Shown one piece after another: positions 32,937 through 41,055 of a stretch of DNA of 64,000 bases. The notes under the pieces were generated by a model. The model made no database searches, was not told the DNA's origin, and saw only the letters and a list, made by a program, of their open reading frames with translations. This DNA is from Bacteroidota bacterium. Lineage in GTDB: Bacteria; Bacteroidota; Bacteroidia; Chitinophagales; Chitinophagaceae. The position numbers and the translations under genes were made by a program. Numbering within the stretch: position 1 is the first letter of the stretch; each line of letters begins with the position of its first letter. The stretch covers positions 186,001-250,000 of the forward strand of contig JAIUNV010000003.1 of the NCBI GenBank assembly GCA_020161435.1. The letters are read 5' to 3'.

Positions 32937-34874
32937 TTATGCTTCAGCAGATGCTGCCTGCTTGCTATCCATGAGTTCTACACTGCGGTGGATGAATGCA
33001 GTCAAATCACTTCCCTTGAGCATGCCTTGGCTCAGCAATGCCAGGTCAATCAAATTTTGCGTCAGCTTTTCCTTTTTCGCTTCATTGCCTTCCTGCAAAA
33101 TTTGCTGGTGAATGGGATGGTTGCCATTCAGCGTAAAGTTTACTTCATCGGGCATGTTGGCGTAAAAACTCATCATTCCGCCACCGCCACTTATAGCTGC
33201 CATGTCTTTCATACGACGGCTCCATTCGGGGCGGGTGGCTACCACTGGCGCCGTATCCGGGCTCAGGCCTTTTACTTCTACCACGGCACTTGGATTGGAG
33301 AGCTTTCTTTTAAACCACTCTATCAGGTTGGTGCTTTGCTCCTGCGTCAATACGCTTTCGTTCTTTTCGTCTTTGTCAATCAGGTTGTCGGCAATATCGC
33401 TGTCTACCCGCACAAACTGCACATCACTCAACTTAGCTTCCATTTGGCCCATCCAGCTGGGGTCTATCAGGTCGTTCAGTTTTACCACGTAGTAGCCCTT
33501 ACCCTGCGCTGCTTTTACAAACGCATCCTGCTGCACTTCGTCGCTGGTATACAGCACCACGGTTTTCTTGTCCTTGTTTACCTGCAGGCTTTCTACTGCT
33601 TTTTTATATTCTTCAATGGTGAGGAAATTTCCGCTGTTGGTATCCTGCATAATCAGGAAGTTCTTGGCCTTGTCGAAGAACTTGTCATCGGTCATCATGC
33701 CATACTTCACAAACAAACCGAGACTCTCCCACTTGCTTTCAAAATCGGCCCGGTCGTTACGGAATATTTCATCCAGTTTGTCAGCTACTTTCTTGGTAAT
33801 GTGGGCGTTGATCTTCTTCACATTCGGATCGCCCTGCAGGTAGCTGCGGCTCACGTTCAGCGGAATATCGGGGCTGTCAATTACACCATGCAGCAACATC
33901 AGAAATTCAGGCACGATGTCTTTTACTTCGTCCGTTACAAACACCTGATTGCTGTACAACTGAATCTTGTCTTTCTGTATTTCGTAGCTCTTCTTGATTT
34001 TAGGGAAATACAACACACCCGTGAGGTTGAACGGATAGTCAACGTTCAGGTGAATCCAAAACAGCGGCGTTTCGCTAAAGGGTCCGTACAGCTCTTTGTA
34101 AAAGTTTTCGTAGTCTTCTTTGCTTAGCTCACTGGGCTTGCGTACCCATGCAGGGTGCGTGTTGTTGATGGGTTTGGCTTCTTCCACCACTTCGGCTTCT
34201 TCCACTTCACCCTCAGCCTTATCCTTAACCTCAGCCTTGTCCTCCTTCTTTGCATTCGCATCGCGGAAGAAAATAGGCACAGGCAAAAACTTACAGAACT
34301 TTTCGAGGATGCCTTTCAGGCGATATTCATCCAAAAACTCTTCGCTGTCTTTGTCTACATGCAGGCGTATTTCTGTACCCCGTTCAGTGCGTTCTGTTGT
34401 TTCTTCCAGTTGATATTCGGGGCTGCCATCGCACTCCCAACGTACGGCCGGTGCATCTTTCCAGCTCTTGGTAAATACTTCCACTTTGTGGGCCACCATA
34501 AACGAGCTGTAAAAGCCCAAACCAAAATGCCCGATGATGCTGGCTTCGGCCTGGCCTTTGTATTTCGCCAAAAACTCTTCGGCACTGCTAAACGCCACCT
34601 GGTTCAGGTATTTGTCTACCTCTTCGGCGGTCATACCAATGCCCTGATCAATGATGCTGATGGTTTTGTTTTTGGCATCCAGCACCACTTCAATGCGGGG
34701 CTCGCCCAGTTCGCCGCTAAACTCGCCAACGCTGGCCAGCGTTTTCAGTTTGCGGGTGGCATCCACGGCGTTGCTCACCAGTTCACGAATAAAAATTTCA
34801 TGATCGCTGTACAGGAATTTTTTAATGATCGGAAAGATATTTTCCGAACTCACCCGAATGTTTCCGGTCGCCAT
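32937..34874 (-). CDS. htpG: Molecular chaperone HtpG (Hsp90) with acidic linker
   Basis: HtpG is the bacterial Hsp90, an ATP-driven homodimeric chaperone. The 645-residue protein has the GHKL ATPase domain (ELVSNAVDAT 31-40, IIDQGIGMTAEEV 74-86, IGHFGLGFYSSFM 114-126), the middle domain and a C-terminal dimerisation domain. Between N and middle domains (about 208-235) lies a Lys/Glu-rich linker (EDKAEVKDKAEGEVEEAEVV), reminiscent of the charged linker of eukaryotic Hsp90 and absent from E. coli HtpG. The MEEVD-type tail is missing. ATG 34874 is chosen; an extension to 34937 lacks homology. A repeat-rich gap lies upstream. Confidence 0.96.
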   Translation of the reverse strand: MATGNIRVSSENIFPIIKKFLYSDHEIFIRELVSNAVDATRKLKTLASVGEFSGELGEPRIEVVLDAKNKTISIIDQGIGMTAEEVDKYLNQVAFSSAEEFLAKYKGQAEASIIGHFGLGFYSSFMVAHKVEVFTKSWKDAPAVRWECDGSPEYQLEETTERTERGTEIRLHVDKDSEEFLDEYRLKGILEKFCKFLPVPIFFRDANAKKEDKAEVKDKAEGEVEEAEVVEEAKPINNTHPAWVRKPSELSKEDYENFYKELYGPFSETPLFWIHLNVDYPFNLTGVLYFPKIKKSYEIQKDKIQLYSNQVFVTDEVKDIVPEFLMLLHGVIDSPDIPLNVSRSYLQGDPNVKKINAHITKKVADKLDEIFRNDRADFESKWESLGLFVKYGMMTDDKFFDKAKNFLIMQDTNSGNFLTIEEYKKAVESLQVNKDKKTVVLYTSDEVQQDAFVKAAQGKGYYVVKLNDLIDPSWMGQMEAKLSDVQFVRVDSDIADNLIDKDEKNESVLTQEQSTNLIEWFKRKLSNPSAVVEVKGLSPDTAPVVATRPEWSRRMKDMAAISGGGGMMSFYANMPDEVNFTLNGNHPIHQQILQEGNEAKKEKLTQNLIDLALLSQGMLKGSDLTAFIHRSVELMDSKQAASAEA

Positions 34875-35058
34875 ATTGATACGTGTTTTATGTGAAAATG
34901 AAAGCCCGAGCAGGTCGGGAAAATTACCTGCACACACACGGCAAATTCGGTGCCCGCCTGCCTCTGCCTGACAAAGTTTCCCCTCCGGCCGAAAGGCTGT
35001 CAGTTTACCGCTACGACCAGCAGACTTGGTGTGACAATCTGCGCAGGTTTTTGGCTCC

Positions 35059-35119
35059 TCTCCCTCTAGGGAGAGGCAGGGGTGAGGGTCTCACTCTCCG
35101 GGCAGCGCAGCCCATCAGC
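35059..35119. repeat. Palindrome with G-rich tail and word shared with 14625-14647
   Basis: ctctccct-ct-agggagag is a perfect 8-bp hairpin, followed by gcaggggtgaggg. Positions 35097-35119 are the reverse complement of 14625-14647 with two mismatches. The hairpin plus tail also resembles the insertion in mqnD at 17691-17721. Confidence 0.55.
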
Positions 35120-35150
35120 TAAGTAGCAGCACCCAACAAAAAAACACACA

Positions 35151-35315
35151 AGCCCGAAGGGCTGACAGGATTGTAGAAAAATCCAACAACATGTCTTCTC
35201 AACCCCGAAGGGGTGGCATTTTCAATGGCTAAAAAATATATCACCCCTTCGGGGTTTTGAGCACTACAACAACATTTGGCTTTCTATAATCATTGCACCC
35301 CTTCGGGGTTGGGGT
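35151..35315. repeat. Inverted pair of 'ccccgaagggg' palindrome modules
   Basis: Four short palindromes occur: agcccgaagggct (about 35151), accccgaaggggt (about 35201), and the reverse forms caccccttcggggt (about 35242 and 35295). The first two are joined by a spacer containing attgtagaaaaatccaacaa. The last two, read on the opposite strand, are joined by a related spacer containing attatagaaagccaaatg. The whole is an imperfect inverted repeat centred near 35228. Confidence 0.6.
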
Positions 35316-35343
35316 GATGACAATGCACGGGATTCTTTTACCA

Positions 35344-35420
35344 GCAACGTCTCTCGCAGAGGACGTTGCGTTTCAATTTATTTTTTCCAACTACGCAACG
35401 TCCCTTGCAGGAGACGTTGC
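35344..35420. repeat. REP-like inverted-repeat element, copy 2
   Basis: Left arm (35344-35373) with gcaacgtctc and gaggacgttgcg, right arm (35393-35420) with cgcaacgtccc and gagacgttgc, separated by an A/T-rich 19 nt. It is the same design as 14178-14272 and ends 21 nt before the 3' end of the secreted nuclease gene. Confidence 0.65.
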
Positions 35421-35441
35421 TTGCAAGGAGAACGTTTCGAT

Positions 35442-38400
35442 TTACTGCTTCACCAACTTCAGCTGCACTTCATTCAGCTGCAGCAAATAATAGCCCGTAG
35501 GCAAGCCCGTTACCGCAGTTTGAATGGCGGGCTGTGTAGCCGCTGCAGCGGTTTTACCTGATGCGAGTAGTTTGCCATCGGCTGTGCGCAAAGCCCACTG
35601 CACGGTTTGCACCGCTGCTGGCAGTTGCAATTGCAGCTGGCTCTGCACAGGATTGGGGTAAATGGCATAGCCCTGCGTGGCCTGTACCCGCAAGTTGATG
35701 ATGTTGCTCAACTGCACCGAACCATCCACATCTACCAACCGCAACCGGTAGCGATAATGGCCAGCCACCAGCGGTCCGTCGTTGAGTTTATATTGCGTGG
35801 CCACACTGCTGTTGCCAGCGGCTTTCAACGTAGCCACGGGCACAAATACAGCACTGTTGCCTGCTGCTCTTTCTACTACAAAATGACTGGTGTTTTGCTC
35901 TTGTAACGTACGCCATTGCAGCTGCGCCGTTTGCTGCTGCACTTTGCCCTGCAACGGTTGCAGCGTTGCTGGCAATGGCTGGTCGAGTACAAAGCGGGCA
36001 AACACCGGCAGGTGGTCGCTGGTGGTGCTGGTGTAGCTGGTTACGTAGGTGCGCGGGTCTTCCACATCGGCACTGCCGCTGATGTATAGGCTATTCATTT
36101 CATTGCTCACAAACAAGTGGTCAATCATGCTGTTGCCACTGCCTACAAAGCTGCCTTTGCCGGCTGCACTAAAGCCTCCGGTGAGAGCTGCATAACTGGC
36201 CGCATCATCAACAAACGGCTTGTACGGCGACGGCTGCCCCGTGAAGGTTGAGTTGATGGCATCATCATTATAGTCGCCAACAATAATCACCGCATCATTG
36301 GCATAATACGCATCCAGTGAGTCTTTCAATACACGGGCATCGTACACCCGGCGGTTGTAATCTTCTGCCGCAGCACTGCCCGATTTGGCATGTATCACTA
36401 CTACATGCAGCGTACGTTGTGCCCCATTGATATTCGCATTGAACGTAGCCATAAACGGCAAACGTCCACTCGCCCAAAATGCACTGGCACCCTGTGGCGA
36501 TGGATACGAAGGCAAGGTATTGCTACCACTACGTGCCGCATCATAAATGGTTTCAAACATGGCCCGGCTGCTTACCAAAGTCATGGTGGCAGGGTTGTAC
36601 AACACCCCTACTTTTTGTGGCGGAAAATTTGGATCGGGTGCATCAAAAGAACGGCTCCATCTTGGAGATAATACCGCTGCATAACCCGGCATTTCACTCA
36701 GCAATACATTCCATACCGAGTCGCTGCTGATTTCCTGCACACCCACTACATCAACATTCAATCGATTGATAACGGTCTTGGCATTCTGCTTCTGGGTTTC
36801 TTTATACGGTTGTGTTGCTGTGTTGGTACTGTTGCTGCCAAAAAATGTCATGTTCCAGGTGGCTACATCCAGCGTTTCGGTTTTGAGATAAGAGGAAGCA
36901 ACATACATCGCCAACACACTATCGAGGCCGGTAGCAGTGGCTTTCAAACGGCCGGTATCCCGCAGTTGTTTTTGCAGTGGCGTATAACGCACATACACAG
37001 TGGCACCCGCAGCCAGTGAAGCATTGCTCAGCAGCAAACTACTACCAAAACTACTGTTGTCGGCAGAGAGCTGCCAGCCGCTGTTCATACTCAGCGTTAC
37101 ATCGCCAAAGCCTTTACCCGTGAGGGTTACAGCTTGTGCGGGACTGCTGCTGCCCACACTCACTTCACCCAGATTGGCAGCTGCCGGCGAAGCCTGAATA
37201 TAACTGCTCACGTTAGCTACTTGCACATCATCCAACGTCCAGCGGGCTGCGCCTAATGCCACTGTAGATGTGTATTTAAAAGCGACATACACATGACTGG
37301 TTTTGTAGGCACTCAGGTCTATGTTGTCGGATAACGTCCATGTATTGCTGGCAGTGCCGGGCAGGTTGGCAGGCAAGGCTGTCCAGGTGGCTGCGGCGGG
37401 GTTGCCGCTACCACTATAGTTGGTGCTAATCAGCACTTGCATGGCAGGACCGTTAAACTCCGTGCGGCTCCAAAAGCGCAACACCGGAATATTGAAACCA
37501 GCACTCAAATCAATCGGCGGCGATATCAGCCAGTCTTCATTTTCTATCACACCAGCACTAAAGCCATTCATTTGAATGCCATTGCTGCTGCGGCCAAAGC
37601 TGGTGCAGTTCCACACTTGGGCCCCTGTGGTACTATATTGTGTAAAGCCACTGCCGGGCTCACCGGCTACCGTGCAAGTATTGAAATCGAAATTCAAATT
37701 GGATGGGTCAAATCCCTGACCCGACAACGTAATTGTTTTTTCTGCAGCGCCGGCACTGTTGTGCGTAATGCTTCCATTGGCAATACCTGCCACGGTGGGC
37801 GAAAATTTTACATAAATATTTTTGCCAACGGCTGCTTCAAACATTGTGATGCTGGCAGTGGTTCCAAAAGAAACATTGTCGGTAGAAATGCTGAAAGGAG
37901 CTGCAGTTTGCAGGTTTACATTACCCGTAAGGCCAGTACCACTCACAGTGTATTGATGCGCCACACTGGTAGCACCGATGTTGGTGAGTGGTAACGTCAA
38001 CAGATTGCTGCTGAGTGAAATAACGGGTGTAGAACCTGCGGCGGCAACCGACCCATTGATAATGACATTATCAATACTAAATGTACCTGCACTGCCTTCT
38101 GCATTGAAGCCATAAAAGCGAAACGTCAGCGGACCCGTTACATCGGTATGGCCGCTGCTCAGCGTAATCGTGCTGCCAGCATTGGCCGCAGTGCTGGCAT
38201 CGCTTACCTGAAAAATATTGCCCGACACCACACTCAGGTTCGCATTGCCACTCACACTGGCGGGCAGGTTGGCACTATAGCCATCGGCACTGCTGCGTAC
38301 CGCATACTGGCGAATGCCCGTACCACTGCGCTGAATGGTAAAACTGATGCTGCTCACACTCAGCGAAAAGCCTGCATTTGGGGTAATAGTGACCTGATAA

Positions 38401-38720
38401 TATTGGCCGGTTTGCAAGCTGCCCGTAAACACATCGCTACCATTGGTGGCGCCGGTTGGCCAGCCCACAAAACTAAAACGCCCCGTTGCGTTGGGGTTGA
38501 GGCCCATGCTGTAAGGATTGCCCGTAGCAGGCACAGCAGTAAACTTGTCGAATGTGGCACCGGTAGCTGTAGGTACCGGTGTAGGGTCGGTGTAGCCGCC
38601 GCTGCCGCTGGCCACACTGGCAAAATCATAGGTTACAGCAAATGCCTGACTAAAGATGTTCGAAGGCACACACATCATCAGCACAGCTGCCAGTAGCAGC
38701 ACACGAACAGAAGCGATCAT
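35442..38720 (-). CDS. Large T9SS cargo with endonuclease/exonuclease/phosphatase domain
   Basis: A 1092-residue surface or secreted protein. After the signal peptide (MIASVRVLLLAAVLMMCVPSNIFSQ) come beta-sandwich modules (about 30-330), a choice-of-anchor/MAM-like module (EDWLISPPIDLSAGF...ARWTLDDVQVA) and a further Ig-like module. An EEP nuclease-type domain spans roughly residues 640-970: TWNMTFFGS, VGVQEISSD, VVVIHAKSG, IIVGDYNDDA and SMIDHLFVSNE preserve the metal- and phosphate-binding pattern, including the catalytic Glu and the NDH-like pairs. The last 80 residues form a T9SS type A sorting domain (YAIYPNPVQSQLQLQLPA). Extracellular DNA or phosphodiester cleavage is inferred. ATG 38720 is the start that gives the signal peptide. 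Confidence 0.85.
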   Translation of the reverse strand: MIASVRVLLLAAVLMMCVPSNIFSQAFAVTYDFASVASGSGGYTDPTPVPTATGATFDKFTAVPATGNPYSMGLNPNATGRFSFVGWPTGATNGSDVFTGSLQTGQYYQVTITPNAGFSLSVSSISFTIQRSGTGIRQYAVRSSADGYSANLPASVSGNANLSVVSGNIFQVSDASTAANAGSTITLSSGHTDVTGPLTFRFYGFNAEGSAGTFSIDNVIINGSVAAAGSTPVISLSSNLLTLPLTNIGATSVAHQYTVSGTGLTGNVNLQTAAPFSISTDNVSFGTTASITMFEAAVGKNIYVKFSPTVAGIANGSITHNSAGAAEKTITLSGQGFDPSNLNFDFNTCTVAGEPGSGFTQYSTTGAQVWNCTSFGRSSNGIQMNGFSAGVIENEDWLISPPIDLSAGFNIPVLRFWSRTEFNGPAMQVLISTNYSGSGNPAAATWTALPANLPGTASNTWTLSDNIDLSAYKTSHVYVAFKYTSTVALGAARWTLDDVQVANVSSYIQASPAAANLGEVSVGSSSPAQAVTLTGKGFGDVTLSMNSGWQLSADNSSFGSSLLLSNASLAAGATVYVRYTPLQKQLRDTGRLKATATGLDSVLAMYVASSYLKTETLDVATWNMTFFGSNSTNTATQPYKETQKQNAKTVINRLNVDVVGVQEISSDSVWNVLLSEMPGYAAVLSPRWSRSFDAPDPNFPPQKVGVLYNPATMTLVSSRAMFETIYDAARSGSNTLPSYPSPQGASAFWASGRLPFMATFNANINGAQRTLHVVVIHAKSGSAAAEDYNRRVYDARVLKDSLDAYYANDAVIIVGDYNDDAINSTFTGQPSPYKPFVDDAASYAALTGGFSAAGKGSFVGSGNSMIDHLFVSNEMNSLYISGSADVEDPRTYVTSYTSTTSDHLPVFARFVLDQPLPATLQPLQGKVQQQTAQLQWRTLQEQNTSHFVVERAAGNSAVFVPVATLKAAGNSSVATQYKLNDGPLVAGHYRYRLRLVDVDGSVQLSNIINLRVQATQGYAIYPNPVQSQLQLQLPAAVQTVQWALRTADGKLLASGKTAAAATQPAIQTAVTGLPTGYYLLQLNEVQLKLVKQ

Positions 38721-38843
38721 AACAGTTTCCTCATCGGTTTTTTCAGAGCAGCAAAGTAAAGGCCTGGCCAATGGGCAGCTGCATTTTGATGCAGGAATCT
38801 GTGCACAATTTGCTGATGCTTCCACAAGTGTGCATCCATCAAA

Positions 38844-38876
38844 AAAGGCTTCCAGGAATCCATCCTGAAAGCCTTT
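38844..38876 (-). terminator. Terminator of icd
   Basis: On the minus strand aaaggctt and an inner tcctg/cagga pair form an interrupted 13-bp stem with an atcca-type loop, followed by a T6 run. It lies 45 nt after the icd stop. Confidence 0.8.
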
Positions 38877-38883
38877 GTATTGA

Positions 38884-38918
38884 CCTAATTAACCAATCAA
38901 CTAATTATCCAATCACCC
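38884..38918. repeat. 'taattaaccaatcaactaat' type low-complexity spacer
   Basis: A short run of near-tandem ctaattaaccaatcaacta / attatccaatc words lies between the icd stop and its terminator. It resembles dispersed low-complexity spacers seen elsewhere in the window. Confidence 0.35.
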
Positions 38919-38920
38919 TT

Positions 38921-40372
38921 CTATTGCCCCTGCGCCAGGCTGTAGGCCTTTTTACCTTCCCACATGTTCAGCAGTTCCAGAGAGCATACTTTGTATTCAC
39001 TCATCACCCGCTTGTACAGTTCCAGTACATCAATTTGCGTCAGCGGAGAATCATCTTCACTTTCAAAGCGGCAACGGTATTGGTTTACCAGGTTGGTAAA
39101 TACACTGCCCTTAGGCCATACCTGCGTACCCCGGTTGCTGATGGTAACCAGTTTGAACAGCACACCGGTATGCTGCAGCAACTTGTTGGCCAAATCCGTT
39201 GGCTGCTCATTGCTTTCCAGAAAAATATCGACACCAACAATTTGCTCACCGGCCATTTCAGCACTTTCCAGCATGGGGTTTTTTTCCAGCTTAAAATGCG
39301 TTGGGGTCATGGGCATATTGGGCAGCACGGGCTTGGCACCATGGGCAGGCAGCTTGCCAATGTTGGCAATGATAGCATTGGCAAACTCCGTTGTATTGAC
39401 ACTGGGAATGCTCTTATCGCCAAAGTCGCCGGTATGAATGCCGCTTTCGAGGGTAAAGAGCAATGCATTTTCAATATGCGCTGCACTTTCCATAAAGCCC
39501 AGATGACGCAACATAGCAATGCCGCTCAGCAACAGCGCAGTGGGGTTGGCAATGTTTTTACCCGCAATATCAGGAGCAGTGCCATGCACGGCTTCGAAAA
39601 TGCAGATATGGTCGCCAATGTTGGCGCTGGGTGCAAAACCCAAACCACCCACCAAACCAGCGCAAAGATCGCTGACGATATCGCCCTGCAGGTTGGTGAG
39701 CACCACCACATCAAAGCTGTCGGGGCGGGTTACGAGTTTCATGCAGAGGTCATCTACAATTACATCGTCGGCCTTCAAATCGGGGTATTCTTCAGCCACT
39801 TTGTAAAACACTTCCAGGAAGAGGCCGTCGGTAATTTTCATGATATTGGCCTTGTGACCGCAGGTAATGCGGCGGGCACCTTTCTTCTTGGCCATTTCAA
39901 AAGCGTAGCGAATCACCTGCTCACTACCGGGGCGGGTAATGAAACGGCGGCTCAGGGCTACGTCGTGGGTGAGCATGTGTTCAATACCACCGTAGGTATC
40001 TTCAATGTTTTCACGAACCACGGTTACATCAATGGGGATGCCGGCTTTGCTAAACACGGTATCTACGCCGTGCAGGGTTTGAAACACCCGCTTGTTGGCG
40101 TAGGTGTTCCAGGTTTTACGGGCTGTTACGTTTACACTTTTTACGCCTTTGCCCTTGGGGGTTTCCATGGGGCCTTTGAACAGGATGCCCAGTGTTTCGA
40201 TGGCCTGCTGGGCTTCGGGGGTCATGCCATTGCTATAACCTTTGTCGAACACCCATTTGCCCATGTCGACAAACTCGTATTCCAGCGGTACGCCGGCAGC
40301 GTTAAAGATTCCCAACACGGCGTCCATTATTTCCGGACCGATACCATCTCCTTTGGCAACTGCGATTTTCAT
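38921..40372 (-). CDS. icd: Isocitrate dehydrogenase (NADP-type, long form)
   Basis: Oxidative decarboxylation of isocitrate to 2-oxoglutarate in the TCA cycle. The 483-residue protein carries the isocitrate/isopropylmalate dehydrogenase core: VAKGDGIGPEIMDAV (4-18), VTVVRENIEDTYGGIEH (about 116-132) with substrate-binding Arg and Tyr, MKLVTRPDSFDVVVLTNLQGDIVSDLCAG (metal-binding Asp residues) and FEAVHGTAPDIAGKNIANPTA (cofactor site). About 140 extra C-terminal residues follow the core, as in the long Thermus-type enzymes. Cofactor preference is not certain from sequence. A TACTTTTG box lies 55 nt upstream. It is divergent from apaG. Confidence 0.9.
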   Translation of the reverse strand: MKIAVAKGDGIGPEIMDAVLGIFNAAGVPLEYEFVDMGKWVFDKGYSNGMTPEAQQAIETLGILFKGPMETPKGKGVKSVNVTARKTWNTYANKRVFQTLHGVDTVFSKAGIPIDVTVVRENIEDTYGGIEHMLTHDVALSRRFITRPGSEQVIRYAFEMAKKKGARRITCGHKANIMKITDGLFLEVFYKVAEEYPDLKADDVIVDDLCMKLVTRPDSFDVVVLTNLQGDIVSDLCAGLVGGLGFAPSANIGDHICIFEAVHGTAPDIAGKNIANPTALLLSGIAMLRHLGFMESAAHIENALLFTLESGIHTGDFGDKSIPSVNTTEFANAIIANIGKLPAHGAKPVLPNMPMTPTHFKLEKNPMLESAEMAGEQIVGVDIFLESNEQPTDLANKLLQHTGVLFKLVTISNRGTQVWPKGSVFTNLVNQYRCRFESEDDSPLTQIDVLELYKRVMSEYKVCSLELLNMWEGKKAYSLAQGQ

Positions 40373-40426
40373 AAATGAAGCGATTGATAGTTATGTACAC
40401 GGCCAGCCGGCCGTAAAAAATTGTTG

Positions 40427-40434
40427 CAAAAGTA
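40427..40434 (-). promoter_or_regulatory. -7 box of the icd promoter
   Basis: TACTTTTG on the minus strand matches TAnnTTTG exactly; no clear TTG -33 element is seen at the expected distance. A small palindrome acggcc-agcc-ggccgt (40400-40415) lies in the transcribed leader. Confidence 0.45.
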
Positions 40435-40566
40435 AGGATGCCAGCCGCAGCGGCTACGTTAATTTGCGAATGGTTTTTTATAACCGGTGGATGTAAGTTT
40501 TGCAACTTTTTTTGCTGGCAAACGTTGAAATTGCCCCTACCTTTCCAATCAGGTAAGCAGTAGCCC

Positions 40567-40953
40567 ATGCATTCATTAATCACACAAGGTGTAGAGATCA
40601 CCGTTGAAACCTACTACCAGCCGGATTTCAGCAATCCGACACACAATGAGTACATGTTTGCGTACCGCATTACGTTAGAAAATCACAATCCTTTTCCTGT
40701 TCAACTCCTGCGCCGCCATTGGGATATTTTCGACAGCAACGGCGAATACCGCGAAGTAGATGGCGACGGCGTGGTGGGCCAGCAACCGGTGCTCAACCCC
40801 GGCGAAGTGTTTCGCTATGTAAGTGGCTGCAACCTGCAGTCTGACATGGGCAAAATGCACGGTTTTTATACCATGATGAATTTGCTTTCGCAAAAAGAAT
40901 TCAGCGTGGATATTCCGGCCTTCGATATGATTGCCCCGTTTAAGGGGAATTGA
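40567..40953 (+). CDS. apaG: ApaG-like protein
   Basis: A 128-residue single-domain protein of the ApaG fold, an immunoglobulin-like beta-sandwich. GVEITVETYYQPDFSNP near the N-terminus, FAYRITLENHNPFPVQLLRRHWDIFDSNG (about 32-60) and the GVVGQQPVLNPGEVFRYVSGC segment (about 70-92) are diagnostic. ApaG has been linked to Co2+ resistance and Mg2+ efflux in enterobacteria, but its activity is unclear. It is divergently arranged with icd; a TACCTTTC box at 40538-40545 (one mismatch to TAnnTTTG) could drive it. The next gene is convergent. Confidence 0.93.
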   Translation: MHSLITQGVEITVETYYQPDFSNPTHNEYMFAYRITLENHNPFPVQLLRRHWDIFDSNGEYREVDGDGVVGQQPVLNPGEVFRYVSGCNLQSDMGKMHGFYTMMNLLSQKEFSVDIPAFDMIAPFKGN

Positions 40954-41010
40954 TTTGAAGCTTTACCAGTTCACAAGTTGGGATGATTGTTTGGCATTTT
41001 TGCGGCCTTC

Positions 41011-41055
41011 TCCTACTTCCTCATTTTTTATTTGTTATTCCTTCTTTCTTATTCC
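41011..41055 (-). repeat. Degenerate intergenic repeat, copy B
   Basis: Read on the minus strand, the sequence right after the gldB-like stop contains ggaataagaaagaaggaata and then aggaagtaggagaagg, similar to 12904-12937. Confidence 0.4.

Larger units (their letters stand above)
34875..35441. other. 567-bp gene-free region made of dispersed repeats
   Basis: No convincing gene is present. From left to right it holds a unique segment upstream of htpG, a palindrome with G-rich tail (35059-35088), a 23-nt word shared inverted with 14625-14647, four ccccgaagggg-type palindromes (35151-35315) arranged as an inverted pair of modules, and a REP-like inverted repeat (35344-35420). Short open frames here are read through the repeats and have no initiation context. 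Confidence 0.7.

Noticed and set aside
32988..34127. Long open frame antisense to htpG
   Set aside because: Shadow of the htpG coding sequence with no recognisable domain.
35151..35315. Regularly spaced palindromes as a CRISPR array
   Set aside because: Only four short palindromes, in opposite orientations, with similar rather than unique spacers, and no cas genes.
38771..40378. 535-codon open frame antisense to icd
   Set aside because: Composition is that of an antisense shadow; the icd strand has clear catalytic motifs.
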